DNA from: Fictibacillus aquaticus
GTDB lineage: Bacteria; Bacillota; Bacilli; Bacillales; Fictibacillaceae
Length of the DNA stretch: 64,000 nucleotides
Direction: 5' to 3'
Assembly (NCBI RefSeq): GCF_002245695.1
Contig: NZ_NOII01000001.1
Location: 1-64,000 of the forward strand
The translations under genes and the position numbers were made by a program. Under the pieces are notes generated by a model that saw only the letters and a program-made list of their open reading frames with translations, made no database searches and was not told where the DNA came from. Shown piece after piece: positions 54,059 through 63,271 of the stretch (position 1 is its first letter; each line of letters opens with the position of its first letter).

Positions 54059-57000
54059 TTATTTTGCTTTTAGCTCCCGCTTTACTTGTCTTCTATAGAA
54101 GAGCTCGTAAAGGACTGGAACGATGATCAGTGTGAGCAGGGTAGAGGTTGTCAGTCCGCCGATTACAACTACTGCGAGCCCTTTTGAGATAAGGGTGCCC
54201 GATGAAGTTGTCAGTGCGAGCGGGATGAGGGCAGCGATGGTCGCAAAAGCTGTCATCAGGATCGGGCGAAGCCGTGTCTTTCCTGCTTCAAGCAATGCTT
54301 CCCGGATTGGCATCCCTTTAATATCACGGTTTTGACCGATGCGGTCAACAAGCACGATTGCATTTGTTGTCACGATTCCGATCAGCATGAGCACACCGAT
54401 CATCGCGCTGACAGAGAGCGGCTCATTGATCAGGTAAAGTCCGCCGATGGCTCCGACAGGAACGAAGAGCAGTGACGACAGGATGATAAACGGAATACGA
54501 GCTGCTCCGAACGTGATAAGCATCGTCAGATAGACGAGCCCGACTGCAACAAGCATTGCGAGTCCGAGGTCCATAAAGGTATCCATCGTTTCTTCGCTTC
54601 CTCCTCCGCCTTCAAGTGAAACAGAATCAGGAAGGTCAACCTTTTTCTTTACATCATCGATGACTTCTGACGTTACTTTTTGAACGTTGTTTCCTTTCAC
54701 TTGTGCCGAAACTTGCGCGTAAATTTTTCCGTCAAGTTTCTGAACACTTGTAACCGCTGCTTTTTCCTCAACATCAGCCACATCGGAGATTTTCACAGGG
54801 CCAGCAGCGCCAAAAACGGTCATGTCTTTGATCTCGTCGAGCGAGGTGATCTCGCGGTCATAAGAAAGGCGCAGCTTCTTTTCTTTGCCTTCCATCTCAA
54901 GGCTTCCGGCATCAACAGGTTTAGTCGCGTCACTAACAGCGCCTAGCAGTGCAAAACCAGATACACCTTTTTCAGCTGCTTTTTTCGTATCGATCGAAAC
55001 AGCCCACTGAGTCTGTTTATCCTCGAAATTATTCGTGACTGCCTTTAAATCATCGTTGGATTTCATGTAGTCTTCCACTTCAGAAGCAGCCTTTTGAAGG
55101 GCATCGAGGTCGTTGGAGTACAGGTCAATAGTTACTTCGTTGTTGGAAGGAGGCCCTCCGGACGAAAGTTCCTGCAGCGAGATCACAGCATCCTTTTCCT
55201 CAGCGCTGACGATATTCTTGATCTCACTTTCAAGTTCTTTTATTTCATCTTCAATTTTTGTTCCTTTTTTAAGGTTGATGAAATAGTTGGCGACATTCTC
55301 ACGTTTTAATCCAGTCTGGAAATCGCGGCTTCCGATGCCTGCCGTAACGTCCTTGATCGAATCCCGTGAGGCAAACATTTCTTCCACTTCAAGTGCGATT
55401 TTGTTTGTTTTGTCCACGTTCGTGCTCGCTGGAAGCTCGATGTTCGCGGTCAAGGTTTTTTGTTCCTCATTCGGAAGGAAGACCATGCCAAGACCGGAAG
55501 CCAGGAAGAATGAACCTCCGAGAAGAGCAAACGAAACGATGAGCACCAGCAGCTTATGGTTTAAAGAAGCAGAGATCGCTCTTTCATACCAGCGCTGAAG
55601 CAGTCCGTCATTGTTTTCAGGCTTAACGGTCTTAAACGCGAATTTTGCAAGAATCGGCACAATCGTTACGGCTACTAGCAATGATGCGAGCAGAGAGAAC
55701 ACGATCGTCAATGCAAACGGAAGGAAGAATTCTCCGGTGATTCCGCCTACAAGCCCGAGCGGCAGGAACACGACAACGGTCGTGAGAGTCGAAGAAACGA
55801 TCGCTTTTAAAATCTCCTGAGTGGAGTCGATTACCAGCTCGTTGCGGTCAAACCCACCTTCAGCTTTTCTGATACGGCGGAAGATGTTCTCGATAACGAC
55901 GATAGAGTCATCGACAACACGGCCAACAGCTACAGCCATTCCGCCGAGCGTCATGATGTTCAGCGTGATATCAAGACGTGCAAGGAAGATCGCTGCGATC
56001 AATAAGGAAAGCGGGATTGAAATGATCGCGATAATCGTCGCGCGCACGTTGCGCAAGAATAACAAGACAGCGATGGAAGCGAAAAGAGCCCCGAACAATC
56101 CTTCTTTTATCAGAGTGTTAACAGAATCCTCGATGCCTTCTGCTTGGCCGAAGCCGATCGCGTAGTCCAGCTTTTCGTCATATTTGTCTTTATTCAAAAC
56201 TGAGATGACCTTCTCAGCGACTTCAACCGTGTTGGCATCCTGCTTTTTAGTTACCGCCATTGAGAGCGACTGCTTCTGGTTGTATCGCGTGATTTCGTTA
56301 ACATCTTCAGCTTCTTTAACAGTGGCCACATCACTTAATTTGATGCTCTTAGGTGATGGGCTCTGAGGAGCAGCACCCGCAGGCGGTCCTTCAGGTGCAG
56401 TTCCAGGCTGTCCAGAGCCTGATGACGGTCCTTCGGCAGCAGGCATCTGCCCTTGTGAGCCTTGAGAAGATAAGGTGATCGATTTTAGTTCATCGATCGT
56501 TTCTACTTTTTCTTCAACTCTCACAGGAACCGTGATTGAATCTTTTGTTACTGTACCGGCCGGGAATGACAGCCCGCGTCCTTGTATGGCTTCTTTTACA
56601 GCGTTCAATGTGATGCCGTTCTGAGCCGCTTTTTCCTTATCGACAATAACAGAAAGGAACGTTTCTTTAATGCCTCCGACGGAAACATTATTGATGCCCT
56701 GAATCTTTTTCAGTTCGGGAACAAGCTCATCTTCAACAAACGGCTGGATGCTCTCATCCCCTTTAGCTGGAAAGAGAGAGATGTTATAGATCGGAACGGA
56801 ACCAAAAGAAAACCGGTTCACTTCCACATCGGCTGTGTCAGGTAATTTAGCTTCTTTCACAAGCGCGTTTACTTCATCTTCCACATCGTCCATATTTGCA
56901 GTGAACGGGAACTCCATAGAGATGATCGACACGCTTTCAAGGGAAGAGCTTTTGACCGATTTAACATCTTCGAGACCTTTAAACTGTTTTTCAAGTTCCT

Positions 57001-57196
57001 CTGTGACTTGCTTGTTGACGTCCTGCGGAGATGCGCCCGGATAGACAGTCTGAACAGTCAGCTGGGGGAACTCGACGTTTGGCAGCAGGTCTACTTTAAG
57101 TGACCTGAAAGAAAAAAGGCCGCCGACAATAAGCAAAAATGAAATAATAAATACAGCAAACGGATTTTTCAAACTGAATTTCGTTAGCCAGTTCAT
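54059..57196 (-). CDS. RND-family efflux pump (SwrC/AcrB-like)
   Basis: 1045 residues, 12 membrane helices in two halves with two large extracellular porter regions. The proton-relay acids are D429-D430 in GRVVDDSIVVIEN, and the N-terminus NPFAVFIISFLLIVGGLFSF is a typical RND first helix. In B. subtilis, SwrC exports surfactin; substrate here is unknown. A Gly/Pro/Ser/Gln-rich insert (residues 243-283) lies in the first porter region. GGAGG precedes ATG 57196. The divergent PadR gene is the likely regulator. Confidence 0.92.
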   Translation of the reverse strand: MNWLTKFSLKNPFAVFIISFLLIVGGLFSFRSLKVDLLPNVEFPQLTVQTVYPGASPQDVNKQVTEELEKQFKGLEDVKSVKSSSLESVSIISMEFPFTANMDDVEDEVNALVKEAKLPDTADVEVNRFSFGSVPIYNISLFPAKGDESIQPFVEDELVPELKKIQGINNVSVGGIKETFLSVIVDKEKAAQNGITLNAVKEAIQGRGLSFPAGTVTKDSITVPVRVEEKVETIDELKSITLSSQGSQGQMPAAEGPSSGSGQPGTAPEGPPAGAAPQSPSPKSIKLSDVATVKEAEDVNEITRYNQKQSLSMAVTKKQDANTVEVAEKVISVLNKDKYDEKLDYAIGFGQAEGIEDSVNTLIKEGLFGALFASIAVLLFLRNVRATIIAIISIPLSLLIAAIFLARLDITLNIMTLGGMAVAVGRVVDDSIVVIENIFRRIRKAEGGFDRNELVIDSTQEILKAIVSSTLTTVVVFLPLGLVGGITGEFFLPFALTIVFSLLASLLVAVTIVPILAKFAFKTVKPENNDGLLQRWYERAISASLNHKLLVLIVSFALLGGSFFLASGLGMVFLPNEEQKTLTANIELPASTNVDKTNKIALEVEEMFASRDSIKDVTAGIGSRDFQTGLKRENVANYFINLKKGTKIEDEIKELESEIKNIVSAEEKDAVISLQELSSGGPPSNNEVTIDLYSNDLDALQKAASEVEDYMKSNDDLKAVTNNFEDKQTQWAVSIDTKKAAEKGVSGFALLGAVSDATKPVDAGSLEMEGKEKKLRLSYDREITSLDEIKDMTVFGAAGPVKISDVADVEEKAAVTSVQKLDGKIYAQVSAQVKGNNVQKVTSEVIDDVKKKVDLPDSVSLEGGGGSEETMDTFMDLGLAMLVAVGLVYLTMLITFGAARIPFIILSSLLFVPVGAIGGLYLINEPLSVSAMIGVLMLIGIVTTNAIVLVDRIGQNRDIKGMPIREALLEAGKTRLRPILMTAFATIAALIPLALTTSSGTLISKGLAVVVIGGLTTSTLLTLIIVPVLYELFYRRQVKRELKAK

Positions 57197-57217
57197 GGTT
57201 TCCTCCTAAAAAAAATT

Positions 57218-57237
57218 ATATGTGTATTTTCACATAT
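57218..57237. promoter_or_regulatory. PadR-type operator between pump and regulator
   Basis: ATATGTG-tatttt-CACATAT, a perfect inverted repeat that contains ATGT-N8-ACAT, the PadR consensus. It lies 21 bases before the pump start, where a bound repressor would block the pump transcript. Confidence 0.78.
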
Positions 57238-57353
57238 GTATAAGTTTAATATAATAAATATGACAATAATATATCAAGCAATATACTCTGAGAAATTGTG
57301 AAAAATATGTTACAATGCAAAACAGAACATTTTTCAAAGAAAGAAGGGGCATT

Positions 57354-57908
57354 ATGGCCTTACGTTATGCATTGCTCGGGCTGCTGGCGAAGAATGACGC
57401 GACAGGTTATGAATTGAACCAGCAGTTTAAAGAGACGATGATTTATTTTTGGAGCGCTCATCATACACAGATCTACAGGGAGCTGCTGAAGATGGAAGAG
57501 AACGGCCTGACCTTATCAAAGCATGTCCATCAAGTAGAAGCGCCTGACAAAAAAATTTACTCTATAACGGATAAAGGATATGAAGCATTGCTTGTCTGGC
57601 TTTTAGAGCAGCCATCTGTCATGCCAAAGCTAAAGGATGAATTTTTGCTGAAAGTATCTCTTTTTCAAAATTTGCCATCCAAAAAAGCTGCAGAGTATTT
57701 GAAAAAAAGCAGGGAGCATCACCTTCAGGGACTCGAAGCGATGAAAATGTGGCGAGGCATGAACTTTCCCGATGGCCGCTATTCAAAGAATCAGCTGGGA
57801 GAATATTTAACATCAGGCTTCGGCCAAAAATATATGGAGAGCTGGGTCGAGTGGTGCGACTGGGCGATTCAAGAACTTGAAAAAATGAACGGAGATGAAG
57901 CGGAGTGA
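57354..57908 (+). CDS. PadR-family transcriptional regulator
   Basis: 184 residues: N-terminal winged helix (MALRYALLGLLAKNDATGYE, then YRELLKMEENGLTLSKHVHQ and a wing PDKKIYSITDKGYEAL) and a C-terminal Vir_act_alpha_C-type helical domain (about 95-180), the PadR subfamily with drug- or phenolic-responsive members. ATG 57354 follows GAAGGGG; the ORF is open 13 codons further but without support. Divergent from the RND pump with a PadR operator between. Its stop overlaps the next gene start. Confidence 0.9.
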   Translation: MALRYALLGLLAKNDATGYELNQQFKETMIYFWSAHHTQIYRELLKMEENGLTLSKHVHQVEAPDKKIYSITDKGYEALLVWLLEQPSVMPKLKDEFLLKVSLFQNLPSKKAAEYLKKSREHHLQGLEAMKMWRGMNFPDGRYSKNQLGEYLTSGFGQKYMESWVEWCDWAIQELEKMNGDEAE

Positions 57909-58228
57909 ACATTAAATGGAGCGGCAAAGCACGTGAAGCTGTGAACGAATGGCTGGATAAAAAGGATGGGGTGCTAAAGCTGAAGTACGATACTGAAGGC
58001 TGCGGCTGCCTTGTAAGCGGAATATCGGCTCTGTGGCTTGTACCTGAACCGGAAGAGAACGATGTGCTGGCGGAAGGAGCGGATCCTGAAATATATTATG
58101 ACAAGACAACAGCCGTGTTTTTTGATGAAAACCTTTTGATCGATACAAACACGAGCGGATCTTTTGTGCTGAAAAGCGAGAGCCAAATATTGAATTCTCG
58201 GATGAAGCTATTTTCATCAGCACAATAA
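57905..58228 (+). CDS. Iron-sulfur biogenesis-like protein (YqkB, HesB/IscA fold)
   Basis: 107 residues. LKYDTEGCGCLVSG near 24-37 is the central CxC region of the YqkB-type HesB-like family; the usual second C-terminal CxC of IscA is absent, as in YqkB. It may bind iron or a cluster, unproven. The start is GTG 57905, overlapping the PadR TGA by 4 bases. yqkB lies in the same broader B. subtilis neighbourhood, after the yqjW-yqjZ genes. Confidence 0.82.
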   Translation: MNIKWSGKAREAVNEWLDKKDGVLKLKYDTEGCGCLVSGISALWLVPEPEENDVLAEGADPEIYYDKTTAVFFDENLLIDTNTSGSFVLKSESQILNSRMKLFSSAQ

Positions 58229-58247
58229 CAGCAGTTCATAAAAGTAA

Positions 58248-58295
58248 AGAGCCTGTACAGCCGTGAGGAAACCTCAGGATGTACAGGCTTTTATT
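58248..58295. terminator. Bidirectional terminator between yqkB and HMG-CoA lyase
   Basis: AGCCTGTACA and TGTACAGGCT pair, with TGAGG/CCTCA inside, then TTTTATT. Serves both convergent genes. Confidence 0.88.
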
Positions 58296-59211
58296 ATTGC
58301 TCAGCGCGGGTGCGGTTCATCTGGCCAAGCTTGTACTGCCTGCTTTCAACAGGCCTTGAGACATAATCTGAAATATAATCGACGGCTTCCAGCAGCGGCT
58401 CGAGCTGAATACCTGTCTGAATCCCCATTTGATGCAGCATATACACAACATCCTCTGTTGCTACGTTTCCGGTCGCTCCTGGGGCGAAAGGGCAGCCGCC
58501 GAGTCCTCCCGCTGATGAATCGAAGCGGTTCACTCCTGCCTGAAGAGCGGCGAAAATGTTTGCCAGTGCGAGACCTCTCGTATCGTGGAAGTGGGCTGTC
58601 AAAAGGGTCGTGGAGCTTAAACGGTGCTTGAGAAGCGAAAACAGCTCATAAACCTCAAGCGGGCTTGCCATCCCGTTCGTGTCAGCGACACTCAGCTCAT
58701 CAACCCCGAACGATTCGAACTGTTCACAAACAGCGAGCACATCTTGTTCGTCGATCTTCCCCTCATATGGGCAGTAAAAAGCGGTAGAGATGCACGCTCG
58801 GACAAAATAGCCTTTGCGCTTTAAATCCTTGATCAGCGGTGCAAGCTCGCTGAGACTGTCGGCGGTCGGCTTATTAATGTTTTTTTGATTGAAGGTATTG
58901 CTCACTCCGACAAAGACGGCTGCGTTTTTGCATGATGTCTCATACAGACGCTGAATGCCGCGTTCGTTTGGAGTCAGGACGAAATTTCTTGTTTCATCAT
59001 CGAGGCAGGATGCGACAATCTCCGCGGAATCCTTCATTTGCGGCACCCATTTAGGAGAAACAAAAGAGGTCAGTTCCATTTCTTGAAAGCCGGCTTTTTT
59101 AAGTTTTTTTATGAACTCGATTTTTACGGAAGTATCGACGAAGTTTTTTTCGTTTTGAAGCCCGTCTCTTGGACCGACTTCAATTATGGCAGCTCGTTCG
59201 GGAAGTTCCAT
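58294..59211 (-). CDS. Hydroxymethylglutaryl-CoA lyase
   Basis: Splits HMG-CoA to acetoacetate and acetyl-CoA, the last step of leucine breakdown. The 305 residues have EVGPRDGLQNE with catalytic R15 and metal ligand D16, the metal His in TAHFHDTRG and the loop cysteine C240 in GGLGGCPFAPGATGN. ATG 59211 follows AGGAGG; 17 upstream codons were dropped. Divergent from the thiolase/CoA-transferase genes that use acetoacetate. I see no other leucine-pathway enzymes in the window; they may lie beyond. Confidence 0.93.
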   Translation of the reverse strand: MELPERAAIIEVGPRDGLQNEKNFVDTSVKIEFIKKLKKAGFQEMELTSFVSPKWVPQMKDSAEIVASCLDDETRNFVLTPNERGIQRLYETSCKNAAVFVGVSNTFNQKNINKPTADSLSELAPLIKDLKRKGYFVRACISTAFYCPYEGKIDEQDVLAVCEQFESFGVDELSVADTNGMASPLEVYELFSLLKHRLSSTTLLTAHFHDTRGLALANIFAALQAGVNRFDSSAGGLGGCPFAPGATGNVATEDVVYMLHQMGIQTGIQLEPLLEAVDYISDYVSRPVESRQYKLGQMNRTRAEQ

Positions 59212-59227
59212 TGTTTTCCTCCTTTTA

Positions 59228-59241
59228 TGTAAACGCTTTAA
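59228..59241. promoter_or_regulatory. cre-like site between HMG-CoA lyase and thiolase
   Basis: TGTAAACGCTTTAA, one mismatch from the CcpA consensus TGWAANCGNTNWCA. It is 16 bases before the HMG-CoA lyase start and about 100 before the thiolase start, so it could repress one or both. Confidence 0.6.
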
Positions 59242-59344
59242 AAATATTTTACCTATATACAATCACCACTTGCAATACATTTAAGTCAGTTATGTTATGA
59301 TATTGGTGAATATTCAGAATACATAGAGAGAGGGAGGAACTGTA

Positions 59345-60535
59345 ATGAACACAAAAACAGATGCAGTGATTGTAAGCGCTGTCAGGACTCCGATTGGGAG
59401 TTTCATGGGAGCTCTGCAGAACGTTTCTGCTGTGAAACTGGGAGCTCTTGTTATTTCAGAAGCGCTGAAAAAAGTTGATGTGAAACCTGGTGATGTAGAT
59501 GAGGTGATCATGGGCAATGTCCTGCAGGCAGGACTTGGGCAGAATCCGGCGAGACAGGCCGCTATTCATGCTGGCCTTCCTGTCGAGATCCCGAGCATGA
59601 CGATCAATAAAGTCTGCGGTTCTGGATTGAAGGCTCTGCATCTCGCGTGCCAGTCCATCTGGCTCGGCGAGAGCGAGATCGCTGTCTGCGGCGGTATGGA
59701 AAACATGAGCCAGTCGCCATATATTATGAAGGATGCACGATCAGGACTGCGCATGGGTGACAGCAAAATGGTGGATTCCATGGTTCATGACGGATTATGG
59801 TGTGCGTTCAACGACTTCCATATGGGCATGACAGCAGAAAATTTATGTGAGACACACGGTCTTTCACGGGACGAGCTGGATGCTTTCGCCGCTGAAAGCC
59901 AGAGAAAAGCTGCCGAGGCGATGGAATCAGGACGTTTTGCTGATGAGATTGTTCCGGTCGAGATCCCGGTGCGTAAAGGCGAACCTATCGTAATGAGCGA
60001 AGACGAATATCCGAAAAAAGGGACGACAGCTGAGAAGCTAGGCAAGCTGCGTCCAGCATTCAAAAAAGACGGTATGGTGACGGCCGGAAACGCTTCAGGT
60101 ATCAATGACGGTGCAGCCGCGCTTGTCGTGATGAGCCGTGAAAAAGCGGAAGCACTCGGTTTGAAGCCGCTTGCTGTGATTCGTGCGAACGCAAGTGCCG
60201 GTGTTGAGCCGCATATTATGGGGATCGGTCCTGTGTCCGCGACGAAAAAAGCGCTGGAAAAGGCAGGCCTTGATATTTCGGATATGGACTTGATCGAAGC
60301 AAATGAAGCGTTCGCGAGCCAGTCGCTTGCTGTAGGGAAAGATTTAGGATTTGACCCGGATAAGCTGAACGTGAACGGCGGAGCGATCGCATTAGGACAT
60401 CCTATCGGAGCAAGCGGGGCGAGAGTGCTCGTTACACTTGTACACGAAATGCAAAAAAGAGAAGCGAAATACGGGCTTGCGACATTGTGCATCGGCGGCG
60501 GCCAGGGCGTCGCGACAATTGTTGAACGAGGATAA
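59345..60535 (+). CDS. Acetyl-CoA C-acetyltransferase (thiolase)
   Basis: 396 residues. Catalytic C91 ([13 protein letters not shown]), H352 (LGHPIGASG) and C382 (TLCIGGGQG) are all in place. With the CoA-transferase after it, it would cleave acetoacetyl-CoA to two acetyl-CoA. GGGAGGAA precedes ATG 59345. The CoA-transferase A gene begins 16 bases after its stop. Confidence 0.95.
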   Translation: MNTKTDAVIVSAVRTPIGSFMGALQNVSAVKLGALVISEALKKVDVKPGDVDEVIMGNVLQAGLGQNPARQAAIHAGLPVEIPSMTINKVCGSGLKALHLACQSIWLGESEIAVCGGMENMSQSPYIMKDARSGLRMGDSKMVDSMVHDGLWCAFNDFHMGMTAENLCETHGLSRDELDAFAAESQRKAAEAMESGRFADEIVPVEIPVRKGEPIVMSEDEYPKKGTTAEKLGKLRPAFKKDGMVTAGNASGINDGAAALVVMSREKAEALGLKPLAVIRANASAGVEPHIMGIGPVSATKKALEKAGLDISDMDLIEANEAFASQSLAVGKDLGFDPDKLNVNGGAIALGHPIGASGARVLVTLVHEMQKREAKYGLATLCIGGGQGVATIVERG

Positions 60536-60551
60536 GGAGGAGAGAAACAGG

Positions 60552-61244
60552 ATGAAACCACTATTAGATTCCGCGCGTGAAGCTGTAAAAGATATACAGG
60601 ATGGAGCAACATTGCTAGTCGGGGGGTTCGGGCTTGTCGGAATACCGGAAAATCTGATCCTTGCTTTAGAAGAAAAAGGGGTAAAAGATCTCACTGTCAT
60701 CTCTAACAACTGCGGGGTAGATGACTGGGGACTCGGTCTTCTTCTGAAAAATAAACAGATCAAGAAAATGATAGGGTCATATGTAGGCGAGAACAAAGAG
60801 TTCGAACGCCAGGTGCTCGCAGGCGAACTGGAGGTTGAACTGATTCCTCAAGGGACCCTCGCTGAAAGAATCCGGGCTGGCGGAGCAGGGATTCCAGCAT
60901 TCTTCACACCGGCTGGAGTCGGAACACCTGTTGCGGAGGGAAAGGAAACAAGAATGTTCGGCGGCAAGGAATACTTGATGGAACTTGGGCTTACAGCTGA
61001 TTTCAGCCTTGTTAGAGCAGCCAAAGGCGATAAAGCTGGCAACCTGATTTTCAACAAGACAGCGAGAAATTTCAATCCGATGATCGCGGCAGCAGGAAAA
61101 GTGACGATCGCGGAGGTAGAGGAGCTGGTTGAGATCGGGGAGCTTGATCCGGATGCCATCCATACACCGGGTGTGTACGTACAGCGCATGATTGTCGGCA
61201 AGCAGGAAAAACGAATTGAACGTCTGACAGTAAAACAAGGATAG
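60552..61244 (+). CDS. 3-oxoacid CoA-transferase subunit A
   Basis: 230 residues of CoA-transferase family I, alpha type: [19 protein letters not shown] near 20 and [18 protein letters not shown]. With subunit B it moves CoA between succinyl-CoA (or acetyl-CoA) and acetoacetate. I start at ATG 60552, after AAGGAGG; a much earlier in-frame ATG (60438) lies inside the thiolase. Corresponds to ScoA/AtoD. Subunit B starts 15 bases after its stop. Confidence 0.93.
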   Translation: MKPLLDSAREAVKDIQDGATLLVGGFGLVGIPENLILALEEKGVKDLTVISNNCGVDDWGLGLLLKNKQIKKMIGSYVGENKEFERQVLAGELEVELIPQGTLAERIRAGGAGIPAFFTPAGVGTPVAEGKETRMFGGKEYLMELGLTADFSLVRAAKGDKAGNLIFNKTARNFNPMIAAAGKVTIAEVEELVEIGELDPDAIHTPGVYVQRMIVGKQEKRIERLTVKQG

Positions 61245-61259
61245 AGAGGAGATACATAC

Positions 61260-61913
61260 ATGAACACACGCGAAAAAATCGCCAGACGCGCAGAGAAAGA
61301 AATCGAATCCGGATTTTATGTAAACCTTGGCATCGGCATCCCGACGATGGTCGCTAACTATATTTCGGACAACAAGCAGGTTGTGCTGCAGTCCGAAAAC
61401 GGCCTCCTTGGCATCGGTCCTTTTCCGGAAGAAAGCGAGGTAGATCCAGACCTGATCAATGCAGGAAAAGAGACCGTTACAGCGATTTCGGGAGCTTCAT
61501 ATTTTGACAGTGCTGAATCGTTCGGCATGATCCGCGGCGGGCATATCGATATCGCTATCCTTGGCGGCATGGAAGTTTCCGAAAACGGAGACCTGGCCAA
61601 CTGGATGATTCCTGGAAAGATGATCAAAGGCATGGGCGGAGCGATGGATCTCGTTCATGGCGCAAAGAAGATCATCGTTATCATGGATCATGTCAACAAG
61701 GCAGGAGAAAGCAAGATTTTAAAAGAATGCAAGCTTCCATTGACAGGGAAAGGCGTCGTGCAGCGCATCATCACGGACCGCGCAGTCATGGATGTAACAG
61801 AAAACGGCCTCGTGCTGGTCGAAACAGCGGAAGGCTTTACAGCAGAAGATATTCAAAACTGCACAGAAGCAAAGCTGTCCGTTTCCGATTCATTGAAACT
61901 GTATGCCTATTAA
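61260..61913 (+). CDS. 3-oxoacid CoA-transferase subunit B
   Basis: 217 residues with the catalytic glutamate E46 in VLQSENGLLGIGP and the N-terminal VNLGIGIPTMVANYI. Pairs with subunit A. GAGAGGAG precedes ATG 61260. The transporter gene follows after 21 bases. Whether the acceptor is acetoacetate or a short fatty acid cannot be read; the HMG-CoA lyase and AtoE neighbours favour acetoacetate and butyrate. Confidence 0.94.
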   Translation: MNTREKIARRAEKEIESGFYVNLGIGIPTMVANYISDNKQVVLQSENGLLGIGPFPEESEVDPDLINAGKETVTAISGASYFDSAESFGMIRGGHIDIAILGGMEVSENGDLANWMIPGKMIKGMGGAMDLVHGAKKIIVIMDHVNKAGESKILKECKLPLTGKGVVQRIITDRAVMDVTENGLVLVETAEGFTAEDIQNCTEAKLSVSDSLKLYAY

Positions 61914-61934
61914 TTTATAAAAAGGAGCATAAGG

Positions 61935-63251
61935 ATGATCAAAGGATTAACGAGTTTTTCCAACAGAATCATGCAGCGGTATTTGCCTGACCCGTTTATC
62001 TTTGTTGTTATCTTGACACTTCTCGTTTTTATCCTTGGCCTCGTGCTCGTCGGCCAGTCTCCGGTTCAGATGATCGGTCATTGGGGAGACGGGTTCTGGA
62101 AACTGCTTGAATTTTCCATGCAGATGGTGCTCATTCTAGTAACTGGCTATGTGCTTGCAAGTTCACCACTCGTAAAAAAAGGGCTCCGCAAGCTTGCTGG
62201 TACAGCAAGAACACCTGGGCAGGCTATCATAGCGGTCACGCTGACAGCTCTCGCAGCGAGCTGGATCAACTGGGGGTTCGGTCTTGTGATCGGGGCGGTT
62301 TTTTCCAGAGAACTGGCGAAGCAAGTGAAAGATGTAGACTACAGGCTTCTTATCGCGAGCGCGTACAGCGGGTTTGTCGTCTGGCATGGAGGGCTTTCAG
62401 GATCAATTCCGCTTACCATCGCGACAAAAGGCCACTTTACGGAAAATCTGATCGGGGTGATCCCGACAACAGAAACACTGTTCGCACCGTTTAACCTCAT
62501 CATCATTGGAACGCTGTTTGTTGTACTGCCTCTGGTGAACAGGCTTATGCTTAACAAAGACGAAGCCGTTTATATCGATCCTTCTCTGCTGAATGAATCG
62601 GCAGAAGCTGCGGCTGTGGAAGAAGAGGCAACACCGGCGGTCAAGCTTGAGAACAGCAAAGTGCTTTCCTTGCTGATCGGGGTTCTCGGTCTCTCTTTCG
62701 TCGTCTACTTTTTTTTGAAAAATGGATTTAATTTGAATATCAATGTCGTAAACTTCATCTTCTTGTTTCTGGGCATCCTGCTGCATGGCACACCGAGGAA
62801 TTATATCGATTCCGTCAGCGAAGCTGTCAAAGGGGCAAGCGGTATCATCATCCAGTTTCCTTTTTATGCGGGCATCATGGGAATGATGATGGGCTCGGGC
62901 CTTGTCAGTGAAATGTCTGATTGGTTCGTGAAAATTTCAAATGAGACAACGTTCCCTCTTTTCAGCTTTTTGAGTGCTGGTCTTGTCAATATTTTCGTTC
63001 CTTCCGGCGGGGGACAATGGGCGGTTCAGGCTCACGTTATGCTTGAAGCCGGTATGAAGCTTGGAATCGAGCCTGCGAAAACAGCGATGGCTGTGGCATG
63101 GGGGGATGCATGGACAAACCTCATCCAGCCATTCTGGGCGCTTCCTGCGCTTGCGATCGCAGGACTGAAAGCAAAGGACATAATGGGCTTCTGCCTGATT
63201 GCCACCATTGTGAGCGGTATTATCATTGGTCTCGGCCTTACCATTTTTTAA
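61935..63251 (+). CDS. Short-chain fatty acid transporter (AtoE family)
   Basis: 438 residues, about 11-12 membrane segments. SFSNRIMQRYLPDPFIFVVI at the start and FVVWHGGLSGSIPLTIA, VPSGGGQWAVQAHVM and WGDAWTNLIQPFWALP later are typical of AtoE-type carriers. It probably imports acetoacetate, butyrate or similar acids for the CoA-transferase. AAAGGAG precedes ATG 61935. A second thiolase begins 20 bases after its stop, so it is part of the operon. Confidence 0.9.
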   Translation: MIKGLTSFSNRIMQRYLPDPFIFVVILTLLVFILGLVLVGQSPVQMIGHWGDGFWKLLEFSMQMVLILVTGYVLASSPLVKKGLRKLAGTARTPGQAIIAVTLTALAASWINWGFGLVIGAVFSRELAKQVKDVDYRLLIASAYSGFVVWHGGLSGSIPLTIATKGHFTENLIGVIPTTETLFAPFNLIIIGTLFVVLPLVNRLMLNKDEAVYIDPSLLNESAEAAAVEEEATPAVKLENSKVLSLLIGVLGLSFVVYFFLKNGFNLNINVVNFIFLFLGILLHGTPRNYIDSVSEAVKGASGIIIQFPFYAGIMGMMMGSGLVSEMSDWFVKISNETTFPLFSFLSAGLVNIFVPSGGGQWAVQAHVMLEAGMKLGIEPAKTAMAVAWGDAWTNLIQPFWALPALAIAGLKAKDIMGFCLIATIVSGIIIGLGLTIF

Positions 63252-63271
63252 AGTAAAAGGAGTCGTGAATC

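Noticed and set aside
59785-60612. 275-codon minus-strand ORF over the thiolase gene
   Set aside because: Mirror frame of a highly expressed-type coding sequence, Ser/Pro-rich, with no domain features.
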